64,000 nucleotides of DNA from Lysinibacillus xylanilyticus (GCF_001183605.1 NZ_LFXJ01000010.1:664313-728312), one strand, 5' to 3'. Positions 25,692 to 36,060 are shown, counted from the stretch's first letter. Program-made: numbers and translations. Notes: generated by a model not told the origin, from the sequence alone.

Positions 25692-27587
25692 ATGACAGCC
25701 ACATCTTTTAATCCGATTCAAATACAACAAGCTACTTTAACCTCAGCTAATCAGCCACTCACTTTAAAACAAGGACAAGTATTTCAAGGAACAATTAAAC
25801 AATTATATCCAGATCAAATGGCAGAAATTCAAGTTGGTCATCAAAAATTTGTTGCTAAACTCGAAGTGCCACTAAAAGCAGGAGATGCCCATTTCTTCCA
25901 AGTAACTGGTACAAGCCCACAAACAGAACTAAAAGTTGTTACGGGCCCTATGGAGCAAACGACTTCCCAAAGTCAACAAATTAATCAGTTACTTGAATCA
26001 ATGAATTTGCCAAAAACGGCTGAGATGCAGCAACTTCTAACTCATTTTATGAAAGCGCAACTCCCGATTTCAAAAGAGCAGCTGATGCAGGCAGAAATGT
26101 GGTTAAAAGGATTACCAGAGGACGTTACTAAGATGGATGCCCTGCAAGCCATTCAAAAAATGGTAGAGTTTAAAATGCCAATGACAAATGATGTTTTTCA
26201 AGCTCTTATTAGTGGACAAAAGACTAATGGCATGATTTCTGTAATGGAAAACTTTACACAGCTTTTAACGAAAGAAATCGCTTTGCCAGAAAACCTTAAG
26301 CAAAATCTAATGCAACAGGTACAGGCTATTGCAAAGCCTTTTGAAGTAGAAACTGGTAGTTTAGTACTTGCCAAGTCGATACAAATATTAACGAATAATG
26401 CTGCTTCTATGAGTGAAAAGATTCAAGCCATGAATATCTTAAAGGAGGCAGGGATACTTCCTCAGCAGGCAACCTTGCAAAACTGGTCAAGCCTTAGCGG
26501 TGTAAAGTCTATACAGTCAAATCAGTTTCAACAGGCAGGAGAAGTTATTCAAGCAATTTTAACGACAAAATCTGACAATATAAATCATCTTGTTGACCAG
26601 CTTAAATCTTGGACAGCAAATCAAAGCTTGCTAACCGATGAACAAAAGCAGTCATTAAATCAGCTTATCGATAGATTTAATCAGCTACCAGCAACTAAAC
26701 AAACTCTAGAGATTTTTGCAAAACAGATGCAAGAACAACTTATAAAAGCGTTTGCAGAAAATTCTTCGGAGCGTTTATTTACACAAGATGCCAATGCTCT
26801 TTCAGTAAAGGACCATTTATTATCGCTTTTAAAGCATGAAGCTACTACTCCGCTACAAAATGAAGCATTCATGCGAAGTCTTATGAAAAATAGTGTTGAA
26901 TCCCCGCAATCAATGATTCAGCAGATTGTTACGCAAGCAGATGCCCATGTACAAAATTCTATGGACAGTAAAGCGATGGAACATGCGCTTAAAACGGTAT
27001 TAAAAAATCTAGGGGTTAGCTATGAAGCGACACTTAATAATAAGTCAGCAGATTTACAGCAGATTGCGCATCAATTAAAACCTCAGCTACATACATTATT
27101 GCAGGAAACACATATTTCTCCGCAACTGAAGGAAGCCGCAGAAATGTTAATGACACGAATGAACGGCATGCAGCTAGCATCAGGGGAGAATGGCCATCAG
27201 CATCAGCTTATTATGCAAGTACCATTAGAATTTTTTGGAAAGAAAATGGATGCGACATTGCAGTGGAATGGGCGCATGAAGGAAGACGGTAAAATTGATG
27301 CCAATTATGCGCGTATATTATTTTATTTACAAATGGAATCTATGAAAGAAACGGTTATTGATATGCAGGTTCAAAATCGTGTAGTTTCTGTGACAGTATT
27401 TAATGAAAATGATGATATTATTCCGCTTGCAGAACCACTGAAAGCAGCGTTAAAAATAGGACTAGCTGAAAAAGAATATCAACTTTCAGGCGTTTTTATT
27501 AAGCAATTTGAAAAGGCCCAACCTGCAAAAACAACCCCTGTAGTAGAACAGCAGGAGGAACATAGTGGGGTGGATTTTCGCGTATGA
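25692..27587 (+). CDS. ylqG: YlqG-like protein with FliK-like organisation
   Basis: 631 residues, unusually Gln-, Met- and Lys-rich with few aromatic residues in the long central part (about 100-490), which looks helical and extended. The N-terminus (about 10-80) includes LKQGQVFQGTIKQLYPDQMA, a possible small beta domain. The C-terminal 120 residues (IMQVPLEFFGKKMDATLQWN..., then DMQVQNRVVSVTVFNENDD and AALKIGLAEKEYQLSGVFIK) resemble the C-terminal hook-length-control domain of FliK. Overlap with ylqH, an FlhB C-terminal homolog, strengthens that reading. Function is unproven. ATG 25692 is chosen because AAAGGAG (25678-25684) is 7 nt upstream; ATG 25686 is too close. Confidence 0.75.
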   Translation: MTATSFNPIQIQQATLTSANQPLTLKQGQVFQGTIKQLYPDQMAEIQVGHQKFVAKLEVPLKAGDAHFFQVTGTSPQTELKVVTGPMEQTTSQSQQINQLLESMNLPKTAEMQQLLTHFMKAQLPISKEQLMQAEMWLKGLPEDVTKMDALQAIQKMVEFKMPMTNDVFQALISGQKTNGMISVMENFTQLLTKEIALPENLKQNLMQQVQAIAKPFEVETGSLVLAKSIQILTNNAASMSEKIQAMNILKEAGILPQQATLQNWSSLSGVKSIQSNQFQQAGEVIQAILTTKSDNINHLVDQLKSWTANQSLLTDEQKQSLNQLIDRFNQLPATKQTLEIFAKQMQEQLIKAFAENSSERLFTQDANALSVKDHLLSLLKHEATTPLQNEAFMRSLMKNSVESPQSMIQQIVTQADAHVQNSMDSKAMEHALKTVLKNLGVSYEATLNNKSADLQQIAHQLKPQLHTLLQETHISPQLKEAAEMLMTRMNGMQLASGENGHQHQLIMQVPLEFFGKKMDATLQWNGRMKEDGKIDANYARILFYLQMESMKETVIDMQVQNRVVSVTVFNENDDIIPLAEPLKAALKIGLAEKEYQLSGVFIKQFEKAQPAKTTPVVEQQEEHSGVDFRV

Positions 27588-27880
27588 GTGAAGAAAAATT
27601 TACTCGAAAAGAGGCCATCGCTCTCACGTATAAGTTAGGACGTTTTGATAGTCCAACAGTAGTAGCAAAAGGAAAAGGGAAAATAGCGGAAAATATATTA
27701 GCGCGCGCGAATGAGCACGATGTCCCGATTTATGAGGATCCAAACCTTGTCCAACTACTTGGACAATTAGATCTAAATGAGTCAATCCCAGAAGAATTAT
27801 ATGAAGCTGTTGCTGAGGTTTTTGCATTTATTTATCGATTAGACCAACAACATGATCGAAAATATAGAAAAAATAGATAA
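27584..27880 (+). CDS. ylqH: Free-standing FlhB C-terminal domain homolog (EscU/YscU/HrcU type, YlqH)
   Basis: 98 residues with no membrane segment. EAIALTYKLGRFDSPTVVAK, then ILARANEHDVPIYEDPNLVQ and IPEELYEAVAEVFAFIYRLD, align without gaps of note to the end of the full FlhB of this window (AIALKYDEGSMDAPRIVAKG and following). It begins just past the point where FlhB has its NPTH autocleavage site, so it looks like a pre-cleaved FlhB C-terminal fragment. FlhB's fragment interacts with FliK to switch export specificity. Here the neighbour YlqG, which it overlaps by 4 nt, is FliK-like. Role unknown. Confidence 0.85.
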   Translation: MSEEKFTRKEAIALTYKLGRFDSPTVVAKGKGKIAENILARANEHDVPIYEDPNLVQLLGQLDLNESIPEELYEAVAEVFAFIYRLDQQHDRKYRKNR

Positions 27881-27967
27881 TTCTGATTTTCATAAAACTC
27901 TGTTTTAGTACACTAAATAGAAGAATGCGTCATATTAAAAGACAAAAAATGAATAAGAGACAAGGTA

Positions 27968-27996
27968 TAGACTTTATCAGAATCTTTCGTTAGAAT
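27968..27996 (+). promoter_or_regulatory. Candidate sigma-A promoter of sucCD
   Basis: -35 TAGACT (27968-27973), 17-nt spacer, -10 TAGAAT (27991-27996), 52 nt before the sucC start. The -35 is 4/6 and the -10 is 5/6. Confidence 0.4.
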
Positions 27997-28048
27997 AGAT
28001 TATGTTAGTAAAACAATTTTATGCAAATGTTTGATGGGAGGATGTATT

Positions 28049-29209
28049 ATGAATATCCATGAATATCAAGGGAAAGAGATTCTAAGAAAATATGGTGTAG
28101 CTGTACCAAACGGAAAAGTAGCTTTTTCCCCTGATGAAGCAGTGAAAGTAGCGAAAGAACTTGGCTCTAATGTGACAGTAGTCAAGGCGCAAATTCATGC
28201 AGGTGGGCGCGGTAAAGCAGGGGGCGTAAAAATCGCTAAAAACCTTGACGAGGTGCGTACATACGCAAAAGAATTAATAGGTAAAATTTTAGTAACTCAT
28301 CAAACAGGTCCAGAGGGAAAAGAAGTAAAACGCTTATATATTGAAGAGGGTTCTGATATTCAAAAAGAATACTATTTAAGTCTAGTATTAGACCGTGCAA
28401 CATCCCGTGTAACAATGATGGGGTCTGAAGAGGGTGGCATGGATATTGAAGAAGTAGCGGAATCAAATCCAGAAAAAATCTTCAAAGAAGTTGTGGATCC
28501 TGTTGTTGGATTAACAGGTTTCCAGGCACGTCGCATGGCGTTTAAAATGAATATTCCAGCTAACCTAGTAGGGAAAGCTGTTAAATTAATGTTAGGCTTG
28601 TATCAAGCATTTATCGACAAAGATGCTTCTATTGTAGAAATTAATCCACTTGTTATAACAGGACAAGGAGAAGTTTTGGCATTAGATGCTAAATTTAATT
28701 TCGATGCAAATGCGTTATATCGTCATAAAGATATTGTCGAATTACGCGATTTCGATGAAGAAGATCCTAAGGAAATCGAAGCATCAAAATATGACCTTAG
28801 TTATATTTCGCTAGATGGTAACATTGGCTGTATGGTTAATGGAGCTGGTCTTGCAATGGCTACAATGGACACAATTAGCTATTATGGCGGAAGCCCCGCT
28901 AACTTCCTAGATGTAGGTGGCGGTGCAACGGCAGAAAAAGTAACAGAAGCTTTCAAAATTATTCTTTCTGATCCACAAGTAAAAGGCATTTTCGTAAACA
29001 TTTTTGGCGGAATTATGAAGTGTAACATTATTGCCGAGGGTGTTGTGACAGCTGCCAAAGAAATTGGCTTAGCTGTGCCGTTAGTTGTACGTTTAGAAGG
29101 TACAAATGTAGAACTTGGAAAAGAGATTTTAAATGCATCTGGTTTAAACATCGTTGCAGCGGATTCAATGGCTGACGGTGCACAAAAAATTGTGGGACTA
29201 GTAGGCTAA
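28049..29209 (+). CDS. sucC: Succinyl-CoA synthetase (ADP-forming) beta subunit
   Basis: 386 residues from ATG 28049 (GGGAGGA at 28036-28042), giving the canonical [17 protein letters not shown] start; a TTG at 28031 would add six residues and overlap the Shine-Dalgarno site. It has an ATP-grasp domain (about 1-240, with [12 protein letters not shown]) and a C-terminal ligase-CoA domain with [11 protein letters not shown]. With SucD it makes succinate from succinyl-CoA with ATP formation in the TCA cycle. It is 17 nt upstream of sucD. Confidence 0.96.
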   Translation: MNIHEYQGKEILRKYGVAVPNGKVAFSPDEAVKVAKELGSNVTVVKAQIHAGGRGKAGGVKIAKNLDEVRTYAKELIGKILVTHQTGPEGKEVKRLYIEEGSDIQKEYYLSLVLDRATSRVTMMGSEEGGMDIEEVAESNPEKIFKEVVDPVVGLTGFQARRMAFKMNIPANLVGKAVKLMLGLYQAFIDKDASIVEINPLVITGQGEVLALDAKFNFDANALYRHKDIVELRDFDEEDPKEIEASKYDLSYISLDGNIGCMVNGAGLAMATMDTISYYGGSPANFLDVGGGATAEKVTEAFKIILSDPQVKGIFVNIFGGIMKCNIIAEGVVTAAKEIGLAVPLVVRLEGTNVELGKEILNASGLNIVAADSMADGAQKIVGLVG

Positions 29210-29226
29210 GGAAGGCAGGGAGAACA

Positions 29227-30129
29227 ATGGCTGTATTTATTAATAAAGATACTAAGGTAATTGTACAAGGGATTACGGGCGAAACTGCACTTTTCCATAC
29301 GAAGCAAATGCTTGATTATGGCACTAAAATTGTAGCTGGTGTAACACCGGGTAAAGGTGGACTTGAAATCGAAGGAGTACCTGTATTTAACACTGTGGCG
29401 GAAGCTGTAGCAGCAACAGGCGCAACAACTTCAGTTATTTATGTACCTGCTCCATTCGCGGCGGATGCTATTTTAGAGGCTGTAGATGCTGAATTAGAAT
29501 TAACAATCTGTATTACTGAACATATTCCTGTCCTTGATATGGTTAAGGTTAAACGTTATATGGAAGGTAAAAAGACACGTCTAGTAGGTCCGAACTGTCC
29601 GGGTGTTATTACGGCAGATGAATGTAAGATTGGCATTATGCCAGGTTATATCCATACGAAAGGTCATGTAGGAGTTGTTTCTCGCTCTGGTACGTTAACA
29701 TACGAAGCCGTACACCAATTAACACAAGCTGGTATTGGTCAAACTACAGCTGTAGGTATCGGTGGAGACCCTGTCAACGGTACAAACTTTATCGATGTTT
29801 TGGAAGCGTTTAACAACGATCCAGAAACATATGCAGTTGTAATGATTGGGGAAATTGGGGGTACAGCTGAAGAAGAAGCGGCTGAGTGGATTAAAGCAAA
29901 TATGACAAAACCTGTCGTTGGCTTTATCGGTGGACAAACAGCACCTCCAGGTAAACGTATGGGTCACGCAGGTGCTATTATTTCAGGTGGTAAAGGAACA
30001 GCAGCAGAGAAAATTAAGGCAATGAATGCTGCTGGTATTGAAGTAGCAGAAACGCCATCTGTCATTGGTGACACACTTATTAAAGTAATCAAAGAAAAAG
30101 GGCTATACGAAAAGTGTAAAACCCATTAA
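29227..30129 (+). CDS. sucD: Succinyl-CoA synthetase alpha subunit
   Basis: 300 residues. CoA-binding Rossmann domain at the N-terminus ([17 protein letters not shown]), then [18 protein letters not shown] and the phosphohistidine in [18 protein letters not shown] near residue 246. It pairs with SucC. A terminator follows directly, so sucCD is a two-gene unit. Confidence 0.96.
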   Translation: MAVFINKDTKVIVQGITGETALFHTKQMLDYGTKIVAGVTPGKGGLEIEGVPVFNTVAEAVAATGATTSVIYVPAPFAADAILEAVDAELELTICITEHIPVLDMVKVKRYMEGKKTRLVGPNCPGVITADECKIGIMPGYIHTKGHVGVVSRSGTLTYEAVHQLTQAGIGQTTAVGIGGDPVNGTNFIDVLEAFNNDPETYAVVMIGEIGGTAEEEAAEWIKANMTKPVVGFIGGQTAPPGKRMGHAGAIISGGKGTAAEKIKAMNAAGIEVAETPSVIGDTLIKVIKEKGLYEKCKTH

Positions 30130-30136
30130 AATGGAA

Positions 30137-30167
30137 GATGTAGCACGTTGTGGCTACATCTTTTTCT
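30137..30167 (+). terminator. Intrinsic terminator after sucD
   Basis: GATGTAGC pairs with GCTACATC across ACGTTGTG, then TTTTTCTTT. Confidence 0.87.
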
Positions 30168-30320
30168 TTATTTTGATATGGCTTTAAATGCTTTTAATGG
30201 AATTGTGTTCAAGAGATGAAATGGCTAACTCCCTACTTACTATAAAAGGACCTTTCCTAAAAAAGCTATGTCATTTAAGGTGCGGTCATTTAATTTCTTC
30301 TATTAAAAGGAGGTTTTTAA

Positions 30321-31217
30321 ATGATTTTTTCAGTCGATACACAGAGATTACTAGCTTTACATTATATATACCCATTACCACTTCAAAAACTTCAGCAATT
30401 ATTGTCCCCGGTGGATATACTAAGTTATTTTGAAGAAGCGCCCCCCAACGAGATTGCCAAAGCACTGCAAATATCATCTCAAAGAGCATTGGAAATATCC
30501 CGGATTTTCCGACAAAATGTGACATTTCCATTTGAGGAAGCTTATGAACGGGCCAATATTTCCCCTATCCCTTTTCATCATCCTGTTTACCCGGCGCAAT
30601 TATTTGAAATATCCAGTCCACCTACGGTATTGTATGTGAAAGGTCGGTATTCTCTATTAACGAAAGAAAAACAAGTAGCTATTATAGGCTCTAGAAAGGC
30701 TACAGCTTATACAAAGACTGCGATGGACCTAATTGTCCCGCCACTTGTTGAACACGAATATACAGTCGTAAGCGGGCTTGCAAGAGGGGCAGATACGATA
30801 GCTCATGAGACAACCATAAAAGTTGGCGGTTCCACAATTGCAGTGCTTGGGCACGGGTTTAATTATATATACCCTAAGGAAAACCAGTCTCTCGCTGAGC
30901 ATATGGCGGAGCATCAGTTACTTGTCACAGAGTACCCTCCGTATATGAAGCCTGAAAAATGGCATTTTCCAATGCGTAACCGAATAATTAGCGGATTGTC
31001 CAAAGCTTTAGTTGTAACCGAAGCAGCATTAAGAAGTGGAACGCTTATTACAACAGAATATGCATTAGATCAAGGAAAAGATGTATTTGTTGTACCGGGT
31101 CCAATTAATGCAGAGCAATCAAAAGGCACAAATAAACTACTATTAGAAGGGGCTATTCCGGTGTGCAATGGTCATGAAATCGTTGAAACACTTACTCTCT
31201 TTTCTAACAAAAATTGA
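30321..31217 (+). CDS. dprA: DNA-processing protein DprA (Smf)
   Basis: 298 residues. An N-terminal helical segment (about 1-70) precedes the extended Rossmann fold (about 80-290) with VAIIGSRKATAYT, VVSGLARGADTIAHE, TIAVLGHG and the C-terminal VFVVPGPINAEQSKGTNKLL. DprA protects incoming single-stranded DNA and loads RecA in transformation. AAAAGGAGG precedes ATG 30321. The same sucD-dprA-topA order occurs in B. subtilis. Confidence 0.95.
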   Translation: MIFSVDTQRLLALHYIYPLPLQKLQQLLSPVDILSYFEEAPPNEIAKALQISSQRALEISRIFRQNVTFPFEEAYERANISPIPFHHPVYPAQLFEISSPPTVLYVKGRYSLLTKEKQVAIIGSRKATAYTKTAMDLIVPPLVEHEYTVVSGLARGADTIAHETTIKVGGSTIAVLGHGFNYIYPKENQSLAEHMAEHQLLVTEYPPYMKPEKWHFPMRNRIISGLSKALVVTEAALRSGTLITTEYALDQGKDVFVVPGPINAEQSKGTNKLLLEGAIPVCNGHEIVETLTLFSNKN

Positions 31218-31308
31218 AAAAAAGTTGCATTATCTTAAAATCTGTTATACATTTTGCAACAGGTAACTTAAAAAATTAGCAATAGACCTCTCTAAGGGGG
31301 AGACATAG

Positions 31309-33387
31309 ATGGCGGATTATTTAGTGATTGTAGAATCACCAGCAAAAGCAAAAACAATTGAACGATATTTAGGGAAAAAATATAAAGTAAAGGCGTCTAT
31401 CGGGCATGTTCGTGATTTACCACGTAGCCAAATGGGCGTTAGTCCTGAAAATAATTATGAACCTAAATATATTACGATTCGTGGTAAAGGGCCTGTTTTA
31501 CAGGAATTAAAGTCTGCGGCTAAAAAAGTGAAGAAAGTATTTCTAGCGGCCGATCCAGACCGCGAGGGAGAAGCGATTGCTTGGCACCTTGCGACTGCGT
31601 TAAATATTGATATTCATTCAGATTGTCGTGTCGTTTTTAATGAAATTACTAAAGATGCGATTGTAGAATCTTTTAAAAGTCCACGTCCTATTAATATGGA
31701 TTTAGTAGATGCACAGCAAACACGTCGTATATTGGACAGACTTGTTGGTTATAACATTAGTCCGATTCTTTGGAAAAAGGTTAAAAAGGGATTATCAGCA
31801 GGACGAGTTCAATCTGTAGCACTACGTATGATTATTGATCGTGAAAATGAAATTAAAAACTTCCAACCGGAAGAATATTGGACAATTGAAGGTTCTTTTG
31901 AAAAAGGTAAGAAAACGTTCGATGCGCTTTATTATGGCGATGGCAAAGAAAAAATTAAATTAACAAATGAAGAACAAGTAAAATCTATTTTAAAAAATGT
32001 TAAAGGTACAAGTTTTGAAGTTGTCAATGTATCTAAAAAAGAACGTAAACGAAACGCAGCACCTGCTTTTACAACATCTTCATTACAGCAAGAGGCCGCA
32101 CGTAAGTTAAATTTCCGTGCTAAGAAAACGATGATGCTTGCGCAACAATTATATGAAGGTATTGATGTTGGTAAAAAAGAGGGTACAGTCGGTTTAATCA
32201 CTTATATGCGTACCGATTCAACACGTATTTCGGATACGGCAAAAACAGAGGCTAATGCCTACATTGAATCCAAATACGGCAAAGAATTCATCTCTACAGA
32301 ATCGAAGCAGGCTAAAAAAGCATCTAATGCACAAGATGCCCATGAGGCTATTCGTCCAACTAGCACGATGAGAACTCCGGATGAATTAAAAGCGGTGCTT
32401 AGTCGTGACCAATTGCGCTTATATCGTTTAATTTGGGAGCGCTTTATCGCGAGTCAGATGGCACCAGCTGTACTTGATACAGTTGCTGTTGATCTTCAAA
32501 ATGGGGATGTTTTATTCCGTGCAAACGGTTCACAAGTTAAATTTGCTGGCTTTATGAAGTTATATATTGAGGGTACAGATGATCAAACTGAAGAAACAAC
32601 AAAGCTTCTACCTGAAATGGAAGTTGGCGATCAAGTAAAATCGCTTGAAATTGAGCCGAAGCAACATTTTACACAGCCACCACCACGCTATTCAGAGGCG
32701 CGTCTTGTAAAGACAATGGAAGAGTTAGGTATAGGGCGCCCGTCCACTTATGCACCGACCCTCGATACAATTCAGCGCCGTGGTTATGTCGTATTAGATG
32801 CAAAACGATTTATGCCGACAGAGCTAGGAGAAATCGTACACCAACTCGTATTAGAGTTTTTCCCTGATATCATAAATATCGAATTCACAGCACAAATGGA
32901 GCAAAATTTGGATCATATTGAAGAAGGCGATCGTCAGTGGAAAGAAGTTGTACATGAGTTTTATAAGGATTTTGAGGTCCATGTAAAACATGCAGATGAG
33001 GCTATGGAAAAGGTTGTTATTAAAGATGAACCTGCCGGCGAGGATTGTGAGCTTTGTGGATCTCCAATGGTCTTTAAGCTTGGACGATATGGGAAATTTA
33101 TGGCTTGTTCAAACTTCCCGGATTGCCGCAATACAAAAGCTATTATGAAACCTATTGGCGTAAAATGTCCTTCCTGTGAAACAGGCGAAATTGTAGAACG
33201 AAAGAGTAAAACAAAGCGTTTATTCTATGGTTGCAATCAGTACCCAGAGTGTGAATTTGTTTCTTGGGACAAGCCAATTAGTAGACCATGCCCGAAATGT
33301 AGTGCATTATTAGTAGAGAAAAAAATTAAAAAAGGTGTGCAAATTCAGTGTACGAAATGTGACTATGAAGAGACACCTACTCAATGA
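31309..33387 (+). CDS. topA: DNA topoisomerase I
   Basis: 692 residues, a type IA enzyme. TOPRIM domain (1-115, [29 protein letters not shown]), catalytic Tyr in [14 protein letters not shown] near 300, and three C-terminal zinc-ribbon units: CELCG..CSNFPDC, CPSCE..CNQYPEC and CPKC..CTKC. It relaxes negative supercoils. AAGGGGGAG precedes ATG 31309. A weak promoter (TTGCAT 31225-31230 with TACATT 31248-31253) may lie upstream. Confidence 0.97.
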   Translation: MADYLVIVESPAKAKTIERYLGKKYKVKASIGHVRDLPRSQMGVSPENNYEPKYITIRGKGPVLQELKSAAKKVKKVFLAADPDREGEAIAWHLATALNIDIHSDCRVVFNEITKDAIVESFKSPRPINMDLVDAQQTRRILDRLVGYNISPILWKKVKKGLSAGRVQSVALRMIIDRENEIKNFQPEEYWTIEGSFEKGKKTFDALYYGDGKEKIKLTNEEQVKSILKNVKGTSFEVVNVSKKERKRNAAPAFTTSSLQQEAARKLNFRAKKTMMLAQQLYEGIDVGKKEGTVGLITYMRTDSTRISDTAKTEANAYIESKYGKEFISTESKQAKKASNAQDAHEAIRPTSTMRTPDELKAVLSRDQLRLYRLIWERFIASQMAPAVLDTVAVDLQNGDVLFRANGSQVKFAGFMKLYIEGTDDQTEETTKLLPEMEVGDQVKSLEIEPKQHFTQPPPRYSEARLVKTMEELGIGRPSTYAPTLDTIQRRGYVVLDAKRFMPTELGEIVHQLVLEFFPDIINIEFTAQMEQNLDHIEEGDRQWKEVVHEFYKDFEVHVKHADEAMEKVVIKDEPAGEDCELCGSPMVFKLGRYGKFMACSNFPDCRNTKAIMKPIGVKCPSCETGEIVERKSKTKRLFYGCNQYPECEFVSWDKPISRPCPKCSALLVEKKIKKGVQIQCTKCDYEETPTQ

Positions 33388-33405
33388 TAGAAAGATGGTA
33401 AGAAC

Positions 33406-34719
33406 ATGACTGAACAAGTAGTAAATGTAATAGGCGCAGGTCTTGCGGGCAGTGAGGCTGCTTGGCAAATTGCTCAACGTGGTGTGAAAGTTAAACTTTA
33501 TGAAATGCGTCCGGTAAAGCAAACACCAGCTCACCATACTGATAAATTTGCAGAGCTTGTTTGTTCGAATTCACTACGTGCAAATGGATTAACAAATGCA
33601 GTAGGTGTGATTAAAGAAGAAATGCGTATTTTAGATTCTGTTATTATGAAGGCAGCAGATGCATGCTCAGTACCAGCAGGCGGTGCATTAGCGGTGGATC
33701 GTCATGAATTTGCGGGCTATGTGACAGAATCAGTGAAAAATCATCCTCTTGTTGAAGTAATTCATGAAGAAGTCACTGAAATTCCAGAAGGTATTACTGT
33801 AATCGCAACAGGACCACTAACATCGAAAGATTTAGCTGAAAAAATTCAGGGCTTAACAGGTTTAGATTATCTATATTTCTATGATGCAGCAGCACCAATT
33901 ATTGAAAAAGATAGCATCGATATGGAAAAAGTTTATTTAAAATCTCGTTACGATAAAGGGGAAGCAGCTTATTTAAACTGTCCTATGACAAAGGAAGAAT
34001 TTGATCGTTTCCGTCAAGCGTTAATCGAAGCAGAGGTTGTGCCATTAAAAGAATTTGAAAAGGAAATTTACTTTGAAGGCTGTATGCCTATCGAAGTAAT
34101 GGCTGCTCGCGGGGAGAAAACAATGTTATTTGGACCGATGAAGCCAGTAGGTTTAGAAGATCCAAAAACAGGGAAACGACCTTATGCTGTTGTTCAATTA
34201 CGTCAAGATGATGCAGCAGGAACTCTTTACAATATTGTTGGCTTCCAAACACATTTAAAATGGGGACCACAGAAAGAAGTACTGCAATTAATCCCGGGAT
34301 TAGAGAATGTTGAAATCGTTCGTTATGGGGTTATGCATAGAAATACGTTCATTAATTCACCAAAGGTTCTAGAGAAAACTTATCAGCTTCGCGAGCGAAA
34401 AAATATTTTCTTTGCAGGTCAAATGACAGGTGTCGAAGGATATGTTGAATCTGCTGGTAGTGGATTAATTGCTGGTATAAATGCAGCTCGAGTAGCAATG
34501 GGGCAAGAAACAATTATCTTCCCATTCGAAACGGCGTTAGGAAGTATGGCGCGTTATATAACAGAAGCACAATCTAAAAACTTCCAGCCAATGAACGTCA
34601 ACTTCGGAATTTTCCCTGAACTACCACCAGGCCGTCGTTCAAAACCAGAGCGTGCAGAGATGCATGCAACACGTGCAATAAGCACAATTCGTAATTTTGT
34701 GAATTCACAAACAATTTGA
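33406..34719 (+). CDS. trmFO: Methylenetetrahydrofolate-tRNA-(uracil-5)-methyltransferase TrmFO
   Basis: 437 residues. FAD-binding [19 protein letters not shown] near residue 7, [15 protein letters not shown] with the catalytic Cys, [13 protein letters not shown], and a C-terminal FAD segment [18 protein letters not shown]. It forms m5U54 in the tRNA T loop using methylene-THF and FADH2. It is 18 nt after topA and followed by a terminator. Confidence 0.96.
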   Translation: MTEQVVNVIGAGLAGSEAAWQIAQRGVKVKLYEMRPVKQTPAHHTDKFAELVCSNSLRANGLTNAVGVIKEEMRILDSVIMKAADACSVPAGGALAVDRHEFAGYVTESVKNHPLVEVIHEEVTEIPEGITVIATGPLTSKDLAEKIQGLTGLDYLYFYDAAAPIIEKDSIDMEKVYLKSRYDKGEAAYLNCPMTKEEFDRFRQALIEAEVVPLKEFEKEIYFEGCMPIEVMAARGEKTMLFGPMKPVGLEDPKTGKRPYAVVQLRQDDAAGTLYNIVGFQTHLKWGPQKEVLQLIPGLENVEIVRYGVMHRNTFINSPKVLEKTYQLRERKNIFFAGQMTGVEGYVESAGSGLIAGINAARVAMGQETIIFPFETALGSMARYITEAQSKNFQPMNVNFGIFPELPPGRRSKPERAEMHATRAISTIRNFVNSQTI

Positions 34720-34723
34720 TTGC

Positions 34724-34769
34724 AAAAAGCCTCTAAAAGTTGATATACTCTTAGAGGCTTTTTCTTTTT
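34724..34769 (+). terminator. Intrinsic terminator after trmFO
   Basis: AAAAAGCCTCTAA pairs with TTAGAGGCTTTTT around AAGTTGATATACTC-type loop sequence, then CTTTTTG. Confidence 0.9.
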
Positions 34770-34814
34770 GTAGGTAAAATGCTAATTTACACGTATTTTA
34801 TTATTTTGTATGGA

Positions 34815-34829
34815 GATTTTCTCAAAATA
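34815..34829 (+). promoter_or_regulatory. Possible CodY-binding site before the xerC-hslVU-codY operon
   Basis: GATTTTCTCAAAATA matches the CodY consensus at 12 of 15 positions and keeps the inverted TTTTC..AAAA core. It lies about 310 nt before xerC in the intergenic region that must carry the operon promoter. Confidence 0.35.
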
Positions 34830-34899
34830 TAAACATTTCCACTTGCTATATGATGAAGATAGGTATAGTGTCAATATGTATGTTTTCTACTTTTCGATA

Positions 34900-34962
34900 C
34901 CCAAAGTGACAAACCTAAAGAGATAAACGAAATTGTACATTCTTTAGGTGTGAGTATTTGGG
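34900..34962 (+). other. Long imperfect hairpin in the xerC upstream region
   Basis: CCCAAA (34900-34905) pairs with TTTGGG (34957-34962), and inside it ACCTAAAGA (34913-34921) pairs perfectly with TCTTTAGGT (34941-34949). No T-run follows, so it does not look like a terminator. It could be a leader structure or a worn palindromic element. The rest of 34770-35012 is AT-rich without a gene. Confidence 0.5.
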
Positions 34963-35012
34963 CGAATTACCAAACATTAGCGATGGCATTGAAACGTATG
35001 CTATGTATATAT

Positions 35013-35093
35013 GTTGGTTTCCGTTCCGACTGGATGCCCCTGGGAAAGCGACCAGCCGGAACGGAAACCAACCCCACGTTATGGTAATGAGCC
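35013..35093 (+). repeat. Short palindromic repeat directly upstream of xerC
   Basis: The left arm (35013-35033, GTTGGTTTCCGTTCCG then aCTGG) pairs with the right arm (35052-35072, CCAGCCGGAACGGAAACC then AAC) at 20 of 21 positions, with loop ATGCCCCTGGGAAAGCGA. The tail is CCCCACGTTATGGTAATGAG. It is read in frame with xerC, so automatic annotation could extend xerC through it. Confidence 0.85.
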
Positions 35094-35140
35094 GTAATTT
35101 TGAGAAGGTTTATAATAATTCGTTGGTGGTGAATCTTTTA

Positions 35141-36040
35141 ATGTTAGTTTCGTCCCAAGATGCACTTGAGCAGTTTATGCTTTATATCCAAATTGAAAAA
35201 AACTTCTCTGTTCATACAGTGCGAGAATATGAATCGGATCTACTAGATTTTTTAGCGTTTTTGCAGGTGGAAGGCGTAAATGATTTAGCTAGTGTTGAGT
35301 ATATACATGCACGTCTTTATGTAACGAAGTTGTACGATGAAAAGAGAGCAAGATCATCGGTATCAAGGAAAATATCCTCAATACGCTCTTTCTATCGCTT
35401 TCTAAATAGACAGTACGGATTAGATGATGGGGCGTTTCGATCACTTTATCATCCGAAAAAAGAATCACGCTTACCTAGTTTTTTCTACGAAGAAGAATTG
35501 AAGCAGCTATTTGATGCGAATGTTGGCGATGATTTGAAATCATTAAGAAATACAGCTATATTAGAGCTGTTATATGCAACCGGTATTCGTGTAAGTGAGC
35601 TCACCTCTATTCAAGTAGGAGATGTTGATTTTCATTATTCAATTATTAGAGTAATGGGAAAAGGGCGAAAAGAACGTATTATTCCATTCGGGCAATTTGC
35701 GAGTTTAGCTATGCAGGATTACATAGAACAAGCTCGTCCACGATTGATGAAAAACACAAGTCATCAGCAATTGTTTGTCAACATGCGCGGTGGGGAACTT
35801 ACTCCACGAGGTGTACGTCATATTTTAACAGAAATGATTGACAATGCCTCGCTCCATACGAAAATATATCCACATATGCTTCGCCATACTTTTGCCACAC
35901 ATTTATTGAATAATGGCGCAGATTTACGTACGGTGCAGGAGTTATTAGGCCACGCTCATTTAACTTCTACACAAGTTTACACACATGTAACAAAAGAGCA
36001 TCTTCGTCAAACCTATATGAATGCTCATCCAAGGGCATAA
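35141..36040 (+). CDS. xerC: Tyrosine recombinase XerC
   Basis: 299 residues from ATG 35141, the standard length. N-terminal SAM-like core-binding domain (about 5-85) and catalytic domain with Arg in ATGIRVSELTS, the HxxRH pair in HMLRHTFATH, His in LGHAHLTSTQ and nucleophile Tyr in VYTHV. It resolves chromosome dimers at dif with a partner recombinase. The frame is open 183 nt further upstream through the repeat at 35013-35093, but those residues are repeat-derived; GGTGG (35125-35129) and homolog length support 35141 (or GTG 35129). First gene of the xerC-hslV-hslU-codY operon. Confidence 0.93.
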   Translation: MLVSSQDALEQFMLYIQIEKNFSVHTVREYESDLLDFLAFLQVEGVNDLASVEYIHARLYVTKLYDEKRARSSVSRKISSIRSFYRFLNRQYGLDDGAFRSLYHPKKESRLPSFFYEEELKQLFDANVGDDLKSLRNTAILELLYATGIRVSELTSIQVGDVDFHYSIIRVMGKGRKERIIPFGQFASLAMQDYIEQARPRLMKNTSHQQLFVNMRGGELTPRGVRHILTEMIDNASLHTKIYPHMLRHTFATHLLNNGADLRTVQELLGHAHLTSTQVYTHVTKEHLRQTYMNAHPRA

Positions 36041-36060
36041 TAAGCTAAGGAGGAAGGCAA

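Noticed and set aside
25324..25704. 126-codon minus-strand and 63-codon plus-strand ORFs between rnhB and ylqG
   Set aside because: Both are readings of the mosaic repeat B1; their 'proteins' are translations of palindromic modules.
30188..30433. 81-codon ORF before and into dprA
   Set aside because: Out of frame with dprA, which has a strong ribosome site at its own ATG; no recognisable product.
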